A stretch of DNA of 64,000 bases. Origin: SpSt-539 sp964549445 (GTDB lineage: Bacteria > Planctomycetota > Phycisphaerae > UBA1845 > UTPLA1). The DNA is taken from NCBI GenBank assembly GCA_964549445.1, contig CAZJVS010000020.1:1-64000 (forward strand), read 5' to 3'. This document shows, piece by piece, positions 19,750-27,570 of this stretch; the stretch's first letter is position 1; every line of letters starts with the position of its first letter. Below the pieces are notes generated by a model. The model searched no databases. It saw nothing but the letters and a program-made list of their open reading frames with translations, and was not told the DNA's origin. The translations under genes were made by a program, and so were the position numbers.

Positions 19750-20535
19750 ATGGCGATCGTCACACTTCTGACAGACTTCGGCATATCCGACCATTACGTC
19801 GCGTGCATGAAGGGCGTTGTGCTCAACATCGCACCGACGGCCTACCTCATCGATGTAACGCACCAGATCGAACGGCATGACGTCGTGCACGCCGCGGTCG
19901 TTTTGCGGCAGGTGTTTGAGCACTTTCCGCGCGGCACAGTTCACATTGTCGTCGTCGATCCGGGGGTTGGAACAACGCGGCGGCTGCTGGCCCTGCAATA
20001 CTCCGGGCAGTTCATCCTCGCGCCGGATAACGGGGTCGTGACGCTGGTCCATCGCGACCTGCCGTTGATCGAGATTCGCAGCGTCGAGAACCGCGACCTG
20101 TTTCGGCGGCACGTCAGTTCGACGTTTCACGGGCGTGACATTCTCGCGCCGGTCGCGGGGTTCCTGGCGGCCGGCGGGTCGATCAATTCGGTCGGGCCGG
20201 TTGTCACGCAGCTTGAGATGCTCAATCTGCCGCGCCCGGTTGTGCTTCCCGATGGTGGAATTGAGGGTCAGGTCATCTACCGCGACACGTTCGGCAACCT
20301 CATTTCAAACATCACGATCGATGAAGCGAAGGCGTGCATGTTGCGGCGGCCGCAGGCCGAGGTGTATGTCGGCCCACTGCGGATCGGGCCGATCCGACGG
20401 ACCTATGCCGACGTCGGGCAGGGGGAGATCCTGGCACTTCTTAGCAGCGCGGGGACGCTGGAGATCGCGATCAACCAAGACAGCGCCGCAACCCGACTTC
20501 GGGCAGCGCCGGGGTCTACGGTCATCCTTCGCTAG
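19750..20535 (+). CDS. SAM hydroxide adenosyltransferase (DUF62)
   Basis: The 261-aa enzyme carries all DUF62 landmarks: TLLTDFGISDHYVACMKG (residues 5-22), VVVDPGVGTTRR (~74), LAPDNGVVT (~92), STFHGRDILAPVAG (~122) and a C-terminal YRDTFGNLISNI barrel. Members hydrolyse S-adenosylmethionine to adenosine and methionine using hydroxide, and are related to fluorinases and chlorinases. No halogenase-specific loop is recognisable, so the hydroxide reaction is most likely. ATG 19750 is the start. The gene converges on the tRNA-Sec gene 9 bases downstream. Confidence 0.9.
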   Translation: MAIVTLLTDFGISDHYVACMKGVVLNIAPTAYLIDVTHQIERHDVVHAAVVLRQVFEHFPRGTVHIVVVDPGVGTTRRLLALQYSGQFILAPDNGVVTLVHRDLPLIEIRSVENRDLFRRHVSSTFHGRDILAPVAGFLAAGGSINSVGPVVTQLEMLNLPRPVVLPDGGIEGQVIYRDTFGNLISNITIDEAKACMLRRPQAEVYVGPLRIGPIRRTYADVGQGEILALLSSAGTLEIAINQDSAATRLRAAPGSTVILR

Positions 20536-20544
20536 TTCGGGAAA

Positions 20545-20639
20545 CGGGAGCGGATGGGAATCGAACCCACCAGGGGCCGCGCAGCGACCCCTCAACGGCT
20601 TTGAAGACCGCGGGACCCACCAGGAATCCGGACGCTCCC
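20545..20639 (-). tRNA. selC: tRNA-Sec, anticodon TCA
   Basis: Read on the minus strand, an acceptor GGGAGCG pairs with CGCTCCC. A six-pair D stem GGATTC/GGGTCC, longer than in ordinary tRNAs, is diagnostic of tRNA-Sec. The anticodon loop is CTTCAAA (anticodon TCA). A long variable arm with GAGGGGTC/GGCCCC follows, then the T arm GTGGG-TTCGATT-CCCAT and discriminator G. The length is 95 bases without an encoded CCA. The eighth acceptor pair would be T-C, a mismatch. These features identify the tRNA that decodes UGA as selenocysteine. No selA, selB or selD gene lies in the window. See the candidate selenoprotein at 56759-57025. Confidence 0.93.
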
Positions 20640-20693
20640 GACCTGGGTATTCAGTTGTGTACCTTCCGGCGTCGCCGATCGGATCGACGCGCA

Positions 20694-21968
20694 TCACTCG
20701 AACCGGAGTTCGAGGAGCGAGAAGTCGTCGTCGAGGTCGGATGACCCGTGAAGTTTCTGTATCCGATGCACGACGCCATCGAGCCGCTGACCATCGTCGC
20801 CGGAGGCAGTTTGCAGGACGCCGGCGAAGCCGTCGAGGCCGAGCATCTTGTGGCCGGGGATCGGGACTTCGAAGGCCCCGTCGCTGAACAAGTAGAGCCG
20901 GCCGGCGTCGGGGAGGGCGGCGGTTTCGGTCTTGTATTCAGCGGACTCATCGACGCCGACGAGAATCTGCGGCTTGCCGAGTTCGGCGGGCTGCGCGGCC
21001 GAGCCGTTGATGATCAAGGCGGGCGGGTGGCCGCCGTTGCTGAAGCGGATTGCGCGGTTCGCCAAATCCACAACGCCATACCAGATGCTGAAGAACTTGT
21101 TGTCGTTTTCGTGCATGGGGAAGGCGCGATTGAGGCCGGCGAGGACCTGCGCGGGATCGGCGAAATCGACGTCGGGGAGAGATTGGCGGCGGAGAGCGGA
21201 CTGGACGCTGATGCTGAGGAGTGCGGCGCCGACGCCGTGGCCGCAGACATCGAGGAGGTAGACGGCGAGGCGATGGTCGTCGAGCCAGTAGTGATTGAAG
21301 AAGTCGCCTCCGAGCTGTGAGGAGCTGATGAAGCGCCAATCGGTGTGGACCGGGCCGGTAAGTCGCGGCGGCAGGAGCGAGCGGACGTACTGGGCGGCCT
21401 GGGCGAGTTCGCGGGCGAGATTCTTCTGCGATTCGACGAGTCGCTTCTTGGTTTCGAGGAGCTGACGCTGGACCTCGATGAGGTCGAGGAGGTTCAGCTC
21501 GGTTTCGGCGAGGCGGGCCAACTCGCCGAAGACGGCCAGCTCGTGTGGGTTGAGTTGGCGCGGCCGGGGCGAGGCGATGCAGAAGGTGCCGACATTGTGG
21601 CCTGCAGGGCCTGTGAGCGGGTAGCCGGCATAGAAGCGAACGTGGGGGTCGTTGACGACGAGGGGGTTGTTGTGGAATCGCGGATCGAGCGTGGCGTCGG
21701 GGATGATGAGCGGCTCGTGCTGAAGGATGGTGTGGCCGCAGAACGAGGTGTCGCGCGAGGTCTGGCCAGGCGCGATGCCGCACTTGGCCTTGAACCACTG
21801 GCGGTCGGAATCGATCATCGCGATGTAGGCGATGGGGACATCGAAGACGCGCGAGGCGACCTTGATGAGGCCGTCGAAGCGTTTTTCGGGCGGGGTGTCC
21901 AGGATGTTGAGGGCGCGCAGGTCGGCCAGCCGCTCGTTCTCGTCGGCGGGGATTGCGGGGGCCTGCAT
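20694..21968 (-). CDS. GAF-domain PP2C-type phosphatase, RsbU/SpoIIE-like
   Basis: The 424-aa protein starts with a GAF domain (residues ~25-165, with FDGLIKVASRVFDVPIAYIA and TSFCGHTIL). A short coiled coil (~165-195) leads to a PP2C/SpoIIE domain: GGDFFNHYWLDD, DVCGHGVGAALLS, FSNGGHPPALI, LYLFSDGAFE and the terminal DDDFSLLEL. The acidic metal ligands are present. Such proteins dephosphorylate anti-anti-sigma factors in partner-switching pathways. The GAF domain would sense a small ligand or redox signal. No anti-sigma kinase or STAS partner is adjacent. Confidence 0.9.
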   Translation of the reverse strand: MQAPAIPADENERLADLRALNILDTPPEKRFDGLIKVASRVFDVPIAYIAMIDSDRQWFKAKCGIAPGQTSRDTSFCGHTILQHEPLIIPDATLDPRFHNNPLVVNDPHVRFYAGYPLTGPAGHNVGTFCIASPRPRQLNPHELAVFGELARLAETELNLLDLIEVQRQLLETKKRLVESQKNLARELAQAAQYVRSLLPPRLTGPVHTDWRFISSSQLGGDFFNHYWLDDHRLAVYLLDVCGHGVGAALLSISVQSALRRQSLPDVDFADPAQVLAGLNRAFPMHENDNKFFSIWYGVVDLANRAIRFSNGGHPPALIINGSAAQPAELGKPQILVGVDESAEYKTETAALPDAGRLYLFSDGAFEVPIPGHKMLGLDGFAGVLQTASGDDGQRLDGVVHRIQKLHGSSDLDDDFSLLELRFE

Positions 21969-21988
21969 TCTAGACCTCGTTCGGGGGA

Positions 21989-22738
21989 CTACTTCTTTCC
22001 GCTGTCGGCCGGGTTCAAGCCCGTGACGCTGGTCATGTCCATGACCTCGACGCCGGGGGGCGGCGTGAACTTGAATCGGCTCTTGTCGAGCGACGGATTG
22101 ATCTTGATGTCGGAGTAGGTGGTCGTGGAGACGGGCTTGCCCGCGGCGTCAAAAACGACGGCTTTTACCAGCACGCAGTTATCCTTCTGATAGTACTGAA
22201 CGCTGCGGTAGTTGGTGTCGCCCGGGACGGCCTTCTTGGGGGTCATCTCGAGCACATAGCAGGGCTTTCCCTCGATAGTCTCGTCCGGCAGCAGCTTGAC
22301 GTTGTACCACTCCTTCATGTCGTCGCGCCAGTTCGCGGACTGCTTTTCGTCCGCCTTGAGCTTGGAGACGGACTTCTGGCCGGACTGCTCGGAGAGGACC
22401 CACATGAACTCGCCGTCGTTGACGGAGAGGGACTTGGCGTCCATGTCCTGTTTAACGGGGCCAGCTTCGGTGTGAGTCTTTGTCACCGCGTCGGTGCGGG
22501 AGAGGGTCTTCTTGCCGTCAATCAAGTATTCGTAGGTGCCGTCGAGGGTCGACTTGGTCTTAAAACCCTCGGCGCTCACGTCGGAGACGGACTGCATCTT
22601 CATGGACATAGACGTAATCTTCTTGGATTGCTCGGAGAGCTTCTTCTCGACGTCCTCGAGCTTTTCGGCACCGGCGGCGGCAGTTGCGAAGCAGGCCAGC
22701 GACGCCAGGGCGATGCAAAGATTCGTGCGCTTTGACAT
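21989..22738 (-). CDS. secreted LolA-like outer-membrane lipoprotein-sorting protein
   Basis: A 249-aa exported protein with a Sec signal (MSKRTNLCIALASLACFATAAAGA, cleavage near residue 24 expected). It is followed by a beta-rich LolA/LppX-like fold: MQSVSDVSAEGFKTKST, YEYLIDGKKTLSR, GEFMWVLSEQSG, YVLEMTPKK and a C-terminal TTTYSDIKINPSLD...F. Proteins of this fold bind acyl chains or lipoproteins in the periplasm. The start is ATG 22738 with GGAG 8 bases upstream. It ends 20 bases before the phosphatase gene. The specific cargo is unknown. Confidence 0.75.
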   Translation of the reverse strand: MSKRTNLCIALASLACFATAAAGAEKLEDVEKKLSEQSKKITSMSMKMQSVSDVSAEGFKTKSTLDGTYEYLIDGKKTLSRTDAVTKTHTEAGPVKQDMDAKSLSVNDGEFMWVLSEQSGQKSVSKLKADEKQSANWRDDMKEWYNVKLLPDETIEGKPCYVLEMTPKKAVPGDTNYRSVQYYQKDNCVLVKAVVFDAAGKPVSTTTYSDIKINPSLDKSRFKFTPPPGVEVMDMTSVTGLNPADSGKK

Positions 22739-22815
22739 TTCCAAACTCCATTCTGCCGGATTCGATCGCGGCGGCGACATTGTACCAACGGGCTCCACGT
22801 GCGTCAGGACATCGG

Positions 22816-23358
22816 CTACGGGCCGATGACGGCCAGGTAGCGCGTGAGCTGGTCGATGTGAGAGAGGTCGTGGCCGGCGTGCATGCGGATCATCTGACCG
22901 AGGGACTCCTCGCCGCGCTCGTTGTGGACACCGACGCGGGCGAATTGGTCGGGGCGGATGTTCCGCCAGATGCTGAGGTTGATGTTCCGGGCGGCGCGGA
23001 AGTCGGCGAGGAGGGCCTTGGGATCGCGGCCGTTGTAATCCTGGCCGGCGACCCATTTCTCCTGATCCATGCCGAGGATCGTGGGCCGCTCTTCGCAGAG
23101 GATGAGGCGGATGCGGAAACCGTAGACGAGCTCGCCATCGAGAAGGTGGCCGATGATCTCGAGGGGCGTCCAAGTCCAGCGGTCGGGGAACGGGCGCTTG
23201 CGGAGCGTCTCGGGTTTGTGGGATGCGATGAGTTTGCCAATGACGTCGGGCGTGGATGCGAGGACGTCGAGAGGATCTCGCCGGCCGAGCAGGGCGACGA
23301 GCTTGTCATAGTAGGCGCGGGTGACGCTGATGTCGTGCTTGGGGACGGCGGTGGTCAT
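22816..23358 (-). CDS. DinB family protein
   Basis: The 180-aa protein shows the DinB four-helix pattern. A His in EIIGHLLDGELVYGFRIR (~67) and the pair in HAGHDLSHIDQL (~160-170) make the three-His metal site. DinB-like proteins include metal-dependent thiol transferases and many of unknown role. The start is ATG 23358, with AAGGAG 7 bases upstream. Longer in-frame extensions lack similarity. It lies 77 bases upstream of the LolA-like gene on the same strand. Confidence 0.85.
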   Translation of the reverse strand: MTTAVPKHDISVTRAYYDKLVALLGRRDPLDVLASTPDVIGKLIASHKPETLRKRPFPDRWTWTPLEIIGHLLDGELVYGFRIRLILCEERPTILGMDQEKWVAGQDYNGRDPKALLADFRAARNINLSIWRNIRPDQFARVGVHNERGEESLGQMIRMHAGHDLSHIDQLTRYLAVIGP

Positions 23359-23544
23359 AGGGGGGCTCCTTGGTATCGGTGCTAATATGAGGATACCGCG
23401 TTGACGGCCGCGGCACATACGCAGCATGCGGGCCGGATAGGCCGCCCGTGTTCCCCCTTGGAAACGGCGGAAGTCAGCGCGGCGGGCCTTCGTCGCGCTC
23501 AGGCACCGGCGGTTACGGGAGGCAAAGTGGGCTGCGACCGATGA

Positions 23545-24012
23545 TTGAGTCGTCGCGCGGCGTTGTATGCGATCGGGCGGGAGTGCTTTCTGACGTTGCC
23601 AGATGAGGCGACTGATCTGAATCGCGGTTTCAGTGAGGAACGCGATCGACGCAAGCGCCGAGCGCTATGGCTCGGACTCTGCATCGGCGTGTTCGGCTGG
23701 GGTAGCAACTTCGCGGCGGCGTTTGTGCTGATCAGCCCATGGCCGGGGGCGGTCAATCCGTCCGACTTGCGCGAATTGTACTTCCTCTCATTTTGGGGCG
23801 GCCTTGTCATGGGTGTCGCGCTGTGGCTGTGGGGGCGGAGACTTGCAAATCAGTGGTACCGCAAACAGATTGCCGTGACATCGGAGATGTTTGCGCAGAT
23901 GTACTTGGACCGAACCACGTGCAAGTCACCGGGCTGCGGCCTCGTCAATCCTCGCGATAGTCGTTACTGCCGCGGGTGCGGGACGGCACTCGAGTTTGCC
24001 AACGGATCTTGA
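23545..24012 (+). CDS. small membrane protein with C-terminal zinc ribbon
   Basis: A ~155-aa protein with two membrane helices (WLGLCIGVFGWGSNFAAAFV and FWGGLVMGVALWLWG, residues ~43-98). A C-terminal zinc ribbon CKSPGCGLVNPRDSRYCRGCG follows, described by its Cys pairs at ~130/135 and ~146/149. The start is uncertain: TTG at 23545 is the first possibility and no strong ribosome-binding site precedes it. I cannot assign a function. Codon use is coherent and the gene is isolated between the DinB gene and the NHL-repeat gene. Confidence 0.6.
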   Translation: MSRRAALYAIGRECFLTLPDEATDLNRGFSEERDRRKRRALWLGLCIGVFGWGSNFAAAFVLISPWPGAVNPSDLRELYFLSFWGGLVMGVALWLWGRRLANQWYRKQIAVTSEMFAQMYLDRTTCKSPGCGLVNPRDSRYCRGCGTALEFANGS

Positions 24013-24148
24013 CCGATCAACGTGCGATCCATGGGGGAACTCCGTCGGCCGTTCAGGTGAAATGCGCGTCGGGCCGGGGAAATGAGTCGAAATCGAGGTG
24101 TCGCGCGCGGGAGAATTACACATAGTGCATTTGGAAAGGAGAGATCTC

Positions 24149-25471
24149 ATGACCGATCGTCGACAGCGCCTCTTCCTCGGCATCCTTTTCCTCGCAACAT
24201 CTTCCGTTCCTGCGATGGCCGTACCGTTTGGCACGTTTGCGCGCGGGGTCCTGGGGCAGCCCGACCTCACGTCGAACCTGGCCAACCAAGGGCTGAGCGG
24301 CCCGACGGCGTCGACGCTCAACGAGCCGCGCGGCGTGGCGGTGGATGGTACGACGGGGCGGATCTGGGTGGCGGATACGCTGAACAACCGCGTGCTCGGG
24401 TGGCCAAGTGCGGCCAACTTCGGTGACGGGCAGGCGGCGGACGTCGTACTGGGGCAGGCGGATTTCGAGAGCAACAAGGGCAACCGCAGTAACAACCCGG
24501 ACGACTCGACGCCGAGCGAAAAGACGCTGTACGAGCCGCGCGGGGTGGCGGTCGATCCGGCCGGGCGGCTGTACGTGGCGGATACGAAGAACTATCGCAT
24601 CTTGCGATTTAACCCTCCGTTTGCGAGCGACCAGGCGGCGGCGCAGGTCATCGGACAGGGCAGCTTCTCGTCGCGGAGCCAGGCAAACTCGGACACCGCG
24701 GATGAAGACAACATGGGCAGCCCGGAGGGAGTCGCGTGCGACACGGCCGGGAACCTATGGTGTGTCGACAGCGCACTGAACCGCGTCGTCAAATACGAGA
24801 CGCCGGCGGATTCGGATACGTCGGGGGACCTCGTGCTCGGGCAGGTCGACTTCAACCATGTCGCACCCAATCGGAACCAAGGCGTTCCCGGAGCCGATAC
24901 GCTCTCAGGGCCGGTCGGGTGCACGGTCGACACGGATGGGACGGTCTATGTTGTCGACGCCGGCAACAACCGCGTGCTGCGCTACGAAACGCCGCTGGCT
25001 GACGGGAAATATGCGAGCAGACTGTACGGCCAGCGGGAGTTCAAGGTGGACGTGGCGAACTTCAACGGCGTCAGCACGGAGAGCATGAACGGGCCGATGG
25101 CGGTCGTCGTTGATTCGTTGGAGAGCGTGATCTTTGTCGCAGATTCGATGAACCATCGCGTCTTGCAGTTCGACCAGCCGCAGAATGACGAGACCGCCGA
25201 TCGCGTCTTCGGGCAGGGTGATGACTTTACAACGGGCGAAGCGAACAAGGGCGGGTTGACCGCCGGGACGCTCAACGGTGTGGCGGGCCTGGCAAGCGAT
25301 TCGAGCGGAAATCTCTATGCGGCGGATCGTTTGAACAACCGCGTCCTGCGTTATCCGCAAGCGGGGCTGACGTGCGGGCCGTGCGGGACGGGCGGCGCGG
25401 CGATGGCGCCGTTCACCGTGCTGGGGTTGATCGGAATGAAGCGACGGACACGCGGGCGGAAAGCGAAGTAG
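24149..25471 (+). CDS. secreted NHL-repeat beta-propeller protein with Cys-containing C-terminal sorting signal
   Basis: This 440-aa protein has a signal peptide (RLFLGILFLATSSVPAMA) and about six NHL repeats, each with the pattern L(N/Y)EPRGVAVD...G.(I/L)(W/Y)VADT.N.R(V/I)L. The copies alternate with VLGQ(A/V)DF blades, so it should fold as a beta propeller. The C terminus TCGPCGTGGAAMAPFTVLG, then a short hydrophobic stretch and MKRRTRGRK, resembles tripartite MYXO-CTERM-like tags (Cys motif, helix, basic tail). The start is ATG 24149, with AAAGGAGAG 5-6 bases upstream. The gene is monocistronic. The ligand is unknown. Confidence 0.85.
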   Translation: MTDRRQRLFLGILFLATSSVPAMAVPFGTFARGVLGQPDLTSNLANQGLSGPTASTLNEPRGVAVDGTTGRIWVADTLNNRVLGWPSAANFGDGQAADVVLGQADFESNKGNRSNNPDDSTPSEKTLYEPRGVAVDPAGRLYVADTKNYRILRFNPPFASDQAAAQVIGQGSFSSRSQANSDTADEDNMGSPEGVACDTAGNLWCVDSALNRVVKYETPADSDTSGDLVLGQVDFNHVAPNRNQGVPGADTLSGPVGCTVDTDGTVYVVDAGNNRVLRYETPLADGKYASRLYGQREFKVDVANFNGVSTESMNGPMAVVVDSLESVIFVADSMNHRVLQFDQPQNDETADRVFGQGDDFTTGEANKGGLTAGTLNGVAGLASDSSGNLYAADRLNNRVLRYPQAGLTCGPCGTGGAAMAPFTVLGLIGMKRRTRGRKAK

Positions 25472-25527
25472 AGCGGGCGGTCGGCCACGCCGGTCTTCGT
25501 GCGCTGCGCGGCGCTCGGGCGACATCA

Positions 25528-26226
25528 TCAGGCGAGATCGAATATCAACGCTTCGGCGTCGGTGACGGCGTGGATGTCCAATTGGGTCTGGGCGGTAATC
25601 GACGCGCCGTCGCCGGCGTGGAGGTCCTGGCCGTTGAGCTGAAGATCGCCGCGCAGGAGCTGAATCCACGCGCCGCGGCCTTTTTCGAGGCCGTACTTTG
25701 AGTCCTGGCCCTTTCGCAGCGCGGCGGCGAGGACGAGCGCGTCCTGGTTGATGCGGATCGAGCCGTCACGGCCGGTCGGCGAAGCGAGCAGCGTCAGCGT
25801 GCCGGCGGCCGAGAGCGAGGGGAATTTTCGCTGTTCGTATTTTGGCGGATCGCCGCGCTGGGCGGGAAGAATCCAGATCTGCATGAGATGGACCGGAGTC
25901 GTCGGCGACGGATTTCGCTCGCTGTGCTCGACGCCGGTCCCGGCCGCCATGTACTGCACTTCGCCGGGGAGGATAACCGCGCCGTTGCCGAGACTGTCGC
26001 GATGTTCGAGTTCGCCGGACAGGACGTACGTGAGAATCTCCATGTCGCGGTGGGAGTGCCGGCCGAATCCTTCGCCGGGGGCAACGTGGTCCTCGTTGAT
26101 GACTCGCAGAGATCGGAAGCCCATGAAGCGCGGATCGCGGTAGTCGGCGAATGAAAACGTGTGGTAAGTGTCGAGCCAGCCGTGGTTGAAGTGGCCTCGT
26201 TCGTCGCTGCGGCGAATCTCAATCAT
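25528..26226 (-). CDS. pirin family protein (quercetinase-like bicupin)
   Basis: A 232-aa protein of the YhhW/pirin type. The N-terminal cupin holds the metal ligands in FGRHSHRDMEILTYVLSG (His ~57 and ~59) plus GVEHSERN (~100). The opening HGWLDTYHTFSFADYRDP is a pirin hallmark. The C-terminal cupin is degenerate, as usual. Homologues oxidise quercetin in vitro, but their cellular role is unclear. It starts at ATG 26226 and has no obvious operon partner. Confidence 0.9.
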   Translation of the reverse strand: MIEIRRSDERGHFNHGWLDTYHTFSFADYRDPRFMGFRSLRVINEDHVAPGEGFGRHSHRDMEILTYVLSGELEHRDSLGNGAVILPGEVQYMAAGTGVEHSERNPSPTTPVHLMQIWILPAQRGDPPKYEQRKFPSLSAAGTLTLLASPTGRDGSIRINQDALVLAAALRKGQDSKYGLEKGRGAWIQLLRGDLQLNGQDLHAGDGASITAQTQLDIHAVTDAEALIFDLA

Positions 26227-26357
26227 CCGATTGCCTCCTCGTGGAGCGAGCGTCCGCGTCGTGCCACGTGTCGAAGAGCGTAGCCCGCGTGAAGACTCTC
26301 CGCCGGCGCAGCCGGAAGTCAGGCGTCTTGCCGAACCGCATACGACGGAGCCGCCTG

Positions 26358-27323
26358 CTACTTGCGACGGCGGAGGAGCAGACCGAGCGAGAGCAGGGCG
26401 AACGTCGCGGGCTCGGGGACGATCTGGTTCTTCCCAATGATGCTGTAGTCACCGCTGTTGGGAAGCAGTCCATATATCTTCGCCAGTGCCGAGATGTCGA
26501 AGGGCGACATGATGGTCCGCTCGCCGTTGTTCAGCGGCGAGTCGTCCATCAGAAGACGGGCGATCGCGAAGTTGGTTCCAAAGACGTTTCCGCCGGACAT
26601 GAAGTGGGAGATCTTGTCGTCGTTGGCGAGGCCGATGGGGACCTTGAGACCGGCAAAGTCGAGGAGGGTGACCCAACGCTGGTTGTTGATGTCGAGGGCG
26701 ACCTCAGTCTTGTAAGGCGCGAAGCGCGTGCCGGCGGAGTCGAAGAAGTAGCCGAGAGTATGGCCAAACTCGTGCTTGGCGCATGAGAGCATGTCGACCT
26801 TGCCGGCGGCGGGGCCGGTGGCGCGGGCCGTGCCAAACCAGGTTTCGTTGGGGATGTTGGACTTCTGGAACTCCGAGTGGTCGACGGGTGTCGGGTCAAC
26901 GAACCACCCGTTCGCGCCGAAGCCGATGTTCTTGTTGAGGATGATCGTGCCCTTGGTGGGCCGATCGCCGGCCAGATTGGTGGCGGTGATTCCGCCGACA
27001 CCGCAGACACCCTGCGTTTCCTGATTGAAGAACGCAAGGGGGATGTCGTATTTCACGTCGACGTCGAGCGTAATGTTGGCGCCCGGAAAGATGGCGCCCC
27101 AGTTCGTCGCGGCCTGGCTGACAACGCCCTTGGCATTGTTGAGCGTGGCCTGGTCGGGGAAGTTCTGGAGGTTCCAACCAAAGTCGTCGTAGCCCGGGGC
27201 GCCGGGCTGCAAGCCATTGTCGAAATGGGGGTTGATGTTTGAGACGGCGCGGGCCGAGGCAGATGCACCTAGCACGATGACGACTGCAGCGACGAGGCAG
27301 ATGGATGAGTTAGCGCACGACAT
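26358..27323 (-). CDS. matrixin-like secreted metalloprotease with PEP-CTERM signal
   Basis: A 321-aa protein with an N-terminal signal peptide (cleavage near ARA, residue 26), a metzincin-like zinc site HEFGHTLG (residues 184-191) and a later segment HFMSGG...TIMSPFDISALAKIYG like the end of matrixin domains. The PEP-CTERM tag is VPEPATFALLSLGLLLRRRK (302-321). It should be exported and processed by an exosortase. The third zinc ligand expected at residue 194 is Phe, with Asp next to it. The catalytic His-Glu-His core is intact, so activity is possible but uncertain. GGAGG lies 5 bases before the ATG. It is divergent from gyrA. Confidence 0.82.
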   Translation of the reverse strand: MSCANSSICLVAAVVIVLGASASARAVSNINPHFDNGLQPGAPGYDDFGWNLQNFPDQATLNNAKGVVSQAATNWGAIFPGANITLDVDVKYDIPLAFFNQETQGVCGVGGITATNLAGDRPTKGTIILNKNIGFGANGWFVDPTPVDHSEFQKSNIPNETWFGTARATGPAAGKVDMLSCAKHEFGHTLGYFFDSAGTRFAPYKTEVALDINNQRWVTLLDFAGLKVPIGLANDDKISHFMSGGNVFGTNFAIARLLMDDSPLNNGERTIMSPFDISALAKIYGLLPNSGDYSIIGKNQIVPEPATFALLSLGLLLRRRK

Positions 27324-27570
27324 GAGTTCCTCCCTCCTGAAACAACGTTTACTTCTCTCGTGAGATTGAGACGAGTCTGTCTGGCGATGAAGTGTAACAA
27401 ATTCGCCGGGACGGATTCAAGAACGGACAGCGGCGCGATTCCGGACGACCCTGTCGGGAGGATGCGAAACCGGGCTTGTCGTGATATCATTTCGGGCTGT
27501 TCAGGACGCTTCGGAAGCGAGGAAACTTCATGACAGCTAAGGTCGCAGCCGGATCGACTTCGGAGCCATA

